This document shows, piece by piece, positions 59,736-64,000 of a stretch of DNA of 64,000 nt; the first letter of the stretch is position 1, and each line of letters starts with the position of its first letter. A program made the position numbers and the translations under genes. This DNA is from Conexibacter sp. CPCC 206217 (lineage in GTDB: Bacteria; Actinomycetota; Thermoleophilia; Solirubrobacterales; Solirubrobacteraceae): positions 248,001 through 312,000 of the forward strand of contig NZ_JAUTDO010000004.1 of NCBI RefSeq assembly GCF_030646165.1. The letters run 5' to 3'. A model generated the notes under the pieces. The model had not been told where the DNA came from. It saw only the letters and a list, made by a program, of their open reading frames with translations, and did no database searches.

Positions 59736-62700
59736 GTGCCCTCGCAGTCCCCGCCCGAAGCGCCGATCGCCGACCTGCGCGCGCGTCTCGACGACCTCAC
59801 GATCCGCGACGAGCACCGCATCCGGCGGCGCTTCGATCGCCTGCGCACGGTCCACGGCGACGAGGCGCGCGGTGAGGCGCTGACGAAGATCGCGCAGGAG
59901 ATCGAGCAGTCGGAGGCGCGCGTGGCGAGACGGCGCGCGACCGTGCCGCGGGTCTCCTACCCGCCGCAGCTGCCGGTCAGCGCGCGCAAGGACGAGCTGC
60001 TGGCGGCGATCCGCGACAACCAGGTCGTCGTCGTCGCGGGCGAGACCGGCTCCGGCAAGACGACGCAGCTGCCGAAGATCTGTCTCGAGCTGGGCCGCGG
60101 CGTGCGCGGCGCGATCGCCCACACGCAGCCGCGCCGGCTCGCCGCGCGCACGGTCGCGGAGCGGATCGCCGAGGAGCTGAACGTGCCGCTCGGCGACGCG
60201 GTCGGCTACGCCGTGCGCTTCAACGACCGCACCAGCGAGGACACGCTCGTGCGCCTCGTGACCGACGGCCTGCTGCTGGCGCAGATCCAGCGCGACCCGC
60301 TGCTGCGCCGCTACGACACGATCATCGTCGACGAGGCGCACGAGCGCAGCCTCAACATCGACTTCCTGCTCGGCTGCATCAAGCGGATCCTGCCGCAGCG
60401 CCCGGAGCTGAAGCTGATCATCACCTCCGCGACGATCGACCCGCAGCGCTTCTCCAGACACTTCGGCGACGCCCCGATCGTGGAGGTCTCCGGGCGCACG
60501 TATCCGGTCGAGGTGCGCTACCGCCCGCTGACGCTCGACCCGCCGCCGGGCGCGAGAGGCGACAGGGACGACAGGGACGAGAGAGCTTCCGCGCCCGACG
60601 ACCGCGACCAGATCGACGCGATCGGCGACGCGGTCCAGGAGCTGCGACGCGAGAGCAAGGGCGACGTGCTCGTCTTCCTCTCCGGCGAGCGCGAGATCCG
60701 CGACACGGCGGACGCGCTGCAGGGCCGCTTCGGCGACAGACTCGACGTGCTGCCGCTCTACGCGCGGCTGGCGACCGCCGAGCAGCAGCGCGTCTTCAGA
60801 CCTCACTCCAAGCAGCGCGTCGTGCTCGCCACCAACGTCGCCGAGACATCGCTGACGGTGCCGGGGATCAGATACGTCGTCGACCCCGGCAGCGCCCGCA
60901 TCTCCCGCTACAGCTCGCGGCTGAAGGTCCAGCGGCTGCCGATCGAGGCCGTCTCGCAGGCGTCGGCGGACCAGCGCAAGGGTCGCTGCGGACGCCAGTC
61001 CGACGGCATCTGCATCCGCCTCTACAGCGAGCAGGAGTACGAGGCCCGCGCCCGCTTCACCGACCCCGAGATCCTGCGCACGAACCTCGCGAGCGTGATC
61101 CTGCAGATGGCGGCGCTCGGGCTCGGCGCGATCGAGCAGTTCCCGTTCCTCGACCCGCCGGACAGACGCCAGGTGCGCGACGGCGTGCTGCTGCTGCAGG
61201 AGCTGGGCGCGTTGGCGCCGCCGCGGCGCCGCGAAGGCGACGGCCGCAGCCGCGAGCTGGGCGCGTTGGCGCCGCCGCGGCGCCGCGAAGGCGACGGCCG
61301 CAGCCGCGAGCTGGGCGCGTTGGCGCCGCCGCGGCGCCGCGAAGGCGACGGCCGCAGCCGCGAGCTGGGCGCGTTGGCGCCGCCGCGGCGCCGCGAAGGC
61401 GACGGCCGCAGCCGCGAGCTGGGCGCGTTGGAGGAGGGCGAGCTGACGCCGCTGGGCCGCAAGCTCGCGCAGCTGCCGGTCGACCCGCGACTGGGGCGGA
61501 TGGTGCTGGAGGGCGACAGGCTGGGCTGCGCGAGCGAGGCGATCGTGATCGCGGCGGCGCTGTCGATCCAGGACCCGCGCGAGCGCCCGAGCGAGCTGCA
61601 GGCGCAGGCCGACCAGCAGCACGCCCGCTTCAGAGACGACCACTCCGACTTCACGGCCTTCCTGAACGTCTGGAGATACATCCGCGAGCAGCAGCGCGAG
61701 TTGTCCAACTCGCAGTTCCGCAAGCGGCTCAAGCGAGAGTTCCTGCACTACCTGCGGGTGCGCGAGTGGCAGGACCTCTCCAGTCAGCTGCGCGAGGCTG
61801 CCAGAGGCGTCGGCGTCGTGCTCAATCAGCAGCCGGCGGAGCCAGTGGAGATCCACAGAGCGCTGCTGAGCGGCCTGCTGTCGCACGTCGGCGTGAAGGA
61901 GGGCAGCGCCAGAAGACGCGGCGAGTACCTCGGCGCGCGCGGCGCCAGATTCATGATCTTTCCCGGCTCCGGCCAAGCGCGCAGACAGCCGAACTGGGTG
62001 ATGGCGGCGGAGCTGGTCGAGACATCGCGGCTGTGGGGACGGGTCGTCGCGCGGATAGAGCCGGAGTGGGTCGAGGGGCTCGCGGAGCACCTCGTCAGAC
62101 GCACGCACTCCGAGCCGCGCTGGGAGAAGAGACGCTCGGAGGTCGTCGCGACCGAACGCGTCACGCTCTACGGCCTGCCGATCGTCGCCGGTCGTACGGT
62201 CTCCTACTCGTCGATCGATCCGGTGCTCGCACGCGAGCTGTTCATCCGCCGCGCGCTCGTGGAGGAGGACTGGCACACGCGCCACCACTTCTTCCACGAC
62301 AACCGCCAGCTGATCGACGAGCTCGCCGACCTCGAGCACAGAGCCCGCCGCCGCGACATCCTCGCCGGCGACGACGTCCTGTTCGCCTTCTACGACAACC
62401 GCGTCCCGGCCGACGTCGTCTCCGGCGCGCACTTCGACAGATGGTGGAGACGCACGCGCCAGCGCGAGCCGAGACTGCTGACGTTCACCAGGGAGCTGCT
62501 GATCGACAGCGCCGCCGCGGCCGGCGCGCTGGACGAGCGGGCGCGGCCGGAGTCGTGGCGCCAGGGAACGCTGGAGCTGCCGCTGACGTACTACTTCGAG
62601 CCGGGCGCCGAGCACGACGGCGTGACCGCGCACGTGCCGCTCGCCGCGCTCGCCGGGCTGCGCGAGCAGGGCTTCGAGTGGCTCGTGCCGGCGTTCCGGC

Positions 62701-63920
62701 TGGAGCTGATCACGACGCTGATCCGCTCGCTGCCGAAGGAGCTGCGGCGGCCGCTCGTGCCGGTGCCCGACGTCGCCGCCGCGGTGCTCGCGTCGCTGAC
62801 GCCGGAGCAGGTCGCCAGAGCGCCGCTGCTCGAAACGATCGCGGCCGCGATCGGGCGGCTGCGCGGCGTGCGCGTCGCGGCGACCGACTTCGACCGCTCG
62901 CGCCTGCCGGCATGGCTGAGAATGCGCTTCCGGATCGAGGACGAGCGCGGCGCGCTGATCGCCGAGGGCGACGACCTCGAGGCGCTGCGCGCCCGCGTGC
63001 GCCCGCGGCTGCAGGCGCAGCTGACGAGAAGCGCCGGCTCGTCGCTGGAGAGACGAGGCCTCAGAGCGTGGACGCTCGGGACGCTGCCGAAAAGCATCGA
63101 GCTGCCGGGCAGCGGCGGGATGGCGAAGGCGTATCCGGCGCTGGTCGACGAGGGCGCGAGCGTCGGCGTGAGGGTCTTCGACTCGCCCGGCGAGCAGTGG
63201 GTCGCGATGCGCGCAGGCACGCGGCGGCTGCTGCTGCTGTCGGTCCCGGAGGCGACGTTGAAGCACGTCCAGCAGCGGCTCGGCGCGCCCGTCGCGCTCG
63301 CGCTGGCGGCGGCGCCGGGCGGTGCGAGCGCGGTGCTCGACGACGCCCTCACCGGGGCGGTCGACGTCCTGACCGCGGAGGCCGGCGGCCCGGCGTGGGA
63401 CGCCGCGTCGTTCCAGCGCCTGCGCGATCACGTCGCAGGCAATCTCAGCGATCGCACGCTCGCGCTGATCACGCAGGTGTCGCGGATCCTCGAGCTGCAG
63501 CGCCAGGTGATGGACCGCATCGTCGCGCTGTCGGCGCCGCAGTTCGAGGCGGTCCGGCTCGACGTCGCGCGCCAGCTCGGCCGGCTCGTCTACCCCGGCT
63601 TCGTGACCACCACCGGCGTCGCGCGTCTGGACGACGTCGAGCGCTACCTGAAGGGCGCGCTCTACCGCCTCGAACGGGTGCCCGACCATCGCGCCGCCGA
63701 CGCCGACCGCATGAAGGCCGTCCACGAGCTGGAGGAGGCGGTCCGCCAGCGGCGCGAGTCATGGCCCCCCGGCCGCCCGATGCCGGCCGCCCTGTTCGAG
63801 GTCGGCTGGCTGATCGAGGAGCTGCGCATCAGCCACTTCGCGCAGGGCCTGGGCGTCAGAGGCCAGGTCTCGTCCAAGCGGATCCGCAGACTGCTGGCGG
63901 AGGCGTGGGCGGCGGCATAG
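59736..63920 (+). CDS. hrpA: ATP-dependent RNA helicase HrpA
   Basis: 1394 aa (E. coli HrpA is 1300). DEAH/RHA helicase: Walker A AGETGSGKTT (101-110), motif Ib region, DEAH at 198-201 (IIVDEAHERSLN), SAT motif ITSATID, TNVAETSLTVPG, and motif VI QRKGRCGRQSDG. The HA2 winged-helix region starts at ELGAL and continues EEGELTPLGRKLAQLPVDPR, but four 18-residue repeats (489-560) are inserted in the Gly-Ala-Leu turn. The OB-fold and the long HrpA-specific C-terminal DUF3418 region follow (about 800-1394). HrpA unwinds RNA and helps rescue stalled or collided ribosomes. An Asp/Arg-rich insertion (about 268-290) is probably disordered. Arginine codons are frequently AGA. Confidence 0.94.
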   Translation: MPSQSPPEAPIADLRARLDDLTIRDEHRIRRRFDRLRTVHGDEARGEALTKIAQEIEQSEARVARRRATVPRVSYPPQLPVSARKDELLAAIRDNQVVVVAGETGSGKTTQLPKICLELGRGVRGAIAHTQPRRLAARTVAERIAEELNVPLGDAVGYAVRFNDRTSEDTLVRLVTDGLLLAQIQRDPLLRRYDTIIVDEAHERSLNIDFLLGCIKRILPQRPELKLIITSATIDPQRFSRHFGDAPIVEVSGRTYPVEVRYRPLTLDPPPGARGDRDDRDERASAPDDRDQIDAIGDAVQELRRESKGDVLVFLSGEREIRDTADALQGRFGDRLDVLPLYARLATAEQQRVFRPHSKQRVVLATNVAETSLTVPGIRYVVDPGSARISRYSSRLKVQRLPIEAVSQASADQRKGRCGRQSDGICIRLYSEQEYEARARFTDPEILRTNLASVILQMAALGLGAIEQFPFLDPPDRRQVRDGVLLLQELGALAPPRRREGDGRSRELGALAPPRRREGDGRSRELGALAPPRRREGDGRSRELGALAPPRRREGDGRSRELGALEEGELTPLGRKLAQLPVDPRLGRMVLEGDRLGCASEAIVIAAALSIQDPRERPSELQAQADQQHARFRDDHSDFTAFLNVWRYIREQQRELSNSQFRKRLKREFLHYLRVREWQDLSSQLREAARGVGVVLNQQPAEPVEIHRALLSGLLSHVGVKEGSARRRGEYLGARGARFMIFPGSGQARRQPNWVMAAELVETSRLWGRVVARIEPEWVEGLAEHLVRRTHSEPRWEKRRSEVVATERVTLYGLPIVAGRTVSYSSIDPVLARELFIRRALVEEDWHTRHHFFHDNRQLIDELADLEHRARRRDILAGDDVLFAFYDNRVPADVVSGAHFDRWWRRTRQREPRLLTFTRELLIDSAAAAGALDERARPESWRQGTLELPLTYYFEPGAEHDGVTAHVPLAALAGLREQGFEWLVPAFRLELITTLIRSLPKELRRPLVPVPDVAAAVLASLTPEQVARAPLLETIAAAIGRLRGVRVAATDFDRSRLPAWLRMRFRIEDERGALIAEGDDLEALRARVRPRLQAQLTRSAGSSLERRGLRAWTLGTLPKSIELPGSGGMAKAYPALVDEGASVGVRVFDSPGEQWVAMRAGTRRLLLLSVPEATLKHVQQRLGAPVALALAAAPGGASAVLDDALTGAVDVLTAEAGGPAWDAASFQRLRDHVAGNLSDRTLALITQVSRILELQRQVMDRIVALSAPQFEAVRLDVARQLGRLVYPGFVTTTGVARLDDVERYLKGALYRLERVPDHRAADADRMKAVHELEEAVRQRRESWPPGRPMPAALFEVGWLIEELRISHFAQGLGVRGQVSSKRIRRLLAEAWAAA
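61200..61415 (+). repeat. Four in-frame 54-bp tandem repeats within hrpA
   Basis: Units 61200-61253, 61254-61307, 61308-61361 and 61362-61415 appear identical and each encodes ELGALAPPRRREGDGRSR; a partial fifth copy (ELGAL) joins the normal HA2 sequence. Each unit is GC-rich with internal dyads (GCGCCGCCGCGGCGCC). The array keeps the frame and enlarges one surface turn of the helicase. Confidence 0.95.
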
Positions 63921-64000
63921 CGTCGGCGAGGCGCACGCGCTCACGCGCGACGATTCGCTCGCGCGGCGCGGTTCGCCTCCTCCCGCTCAGCTCCACAGCC

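Noticed and set aside
61200..61415. Interpreting the 54-bp repeats as a regulatory or recombination site array
   Set aside because: They are in frame, encode a constant peptide and sit inside the helicase coding sequence, so coding expansion is the simpler explanation.
59565..63725. Very long open frame on the strand opposite hrpA
   Set aside because: It encodes low-complexity Arg/Leu/Gln/Val sequence with no family features; it is the usual third-position GC shadow of a real gene.

Overview
The window is a very GC-rich, gene-dense chromosomal segment of an actinobacterium. By eye the GC content is around 70% or more. Several features point towards Thermoleophilia (Solirubrobacterales, Conexibacter/Solirubrobacter-like), although this is an inference and no rRNA or tRNA gene is present to confirm it. 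These features are secreted proteins with collagen-like Gly-X-Y stalks and a shared Arg/Lys-rich tail, a SAM-IV riboswitch (an actinobacterial class), many leaderless start codons preceded by TAnnnT boxes, and an unexpectedly frequent AGA arginine codon. I found no CRISPR array, insertion sequence, prophage or integrated element, so this looks like ordinary chromosome with several accessory catabolic and surface-protein loci.

Layout. 1-5 kb: a partial DsbA/HCCA-isomerase-like gene, a solitary ParB-like protein, an ECF-type sigma factor coupled to a membrane protein, and an unknown gene. 5-12.6 kb: an agmatine/putrescine/omega-amino-acid catabolic region (PucR regulator, aguA-aguB, then on the other strand mmsA, a class III aminotransferase and a TetR regulator). 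12.75-13.2 kb: a small Cys/His-motif protein behind a TetR-type operator. 13.3-26.6 kb: an uninterrupted minus-strand locus. It runs from an IclR regulator through an aldehyde dehydrogenase, a ribose-type ABC importer, a KDG-kinase-like PfkB kinase and KDPG aldolase, and ends in two large secreted proteins with Ig-like, collagen-like and common C-terminal modules. The upstream part has overlapping or tightly spaced genes and IclR-type palindromes at its promoter; the secreted pair has its own strong promoter.

27-29 kb: two tandem secreted CAP-domain proteins; the second is preceded by a clear cyclic di-GMP-I riboswitch. 29-38 kb: a RecQ helicase with a phosphoribosyltransferase-like tail, an ArsR/MFS divergent pair, an ABC-2 exporter, an MMPL transporter and an L,D-transpeptidase. 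38-48 kb: an alpha/beta hydrolase, an ABC exporter, a GlxA/AdpA-type regulator facing a membrane protein, a thiolase, TetR, a GAF-GAF-GGDEF diguanylate cyclase (with I-site), a zinc-ribbon/PAS-like protein, a glucosaminidase-like protein and an azoreductase. 48-59 kb: a CapA-like lipoprotein, a LAL-type LuxR regulator, a GH43 lipoprotein, an AlkZ-family protein, a WYL regulator with an alpha/alpha-toroid protein, a pentapeptide-like/SnoaL protein, and a cysteine-desulfurase-like enzyme under a SAM-IV riboswitch. 59.7-63.9 kb: HrpA, whose gene carries four apparently identical in-frame 54-bp repeats.

Two signalling themes recur: c-di-GMP (a cyclase and a riboswitch in the same window) and one-component regulators sited next to palindromic operators. 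Convergent gene pairs are usually separated by strong stem-loops that lack U-tracts.
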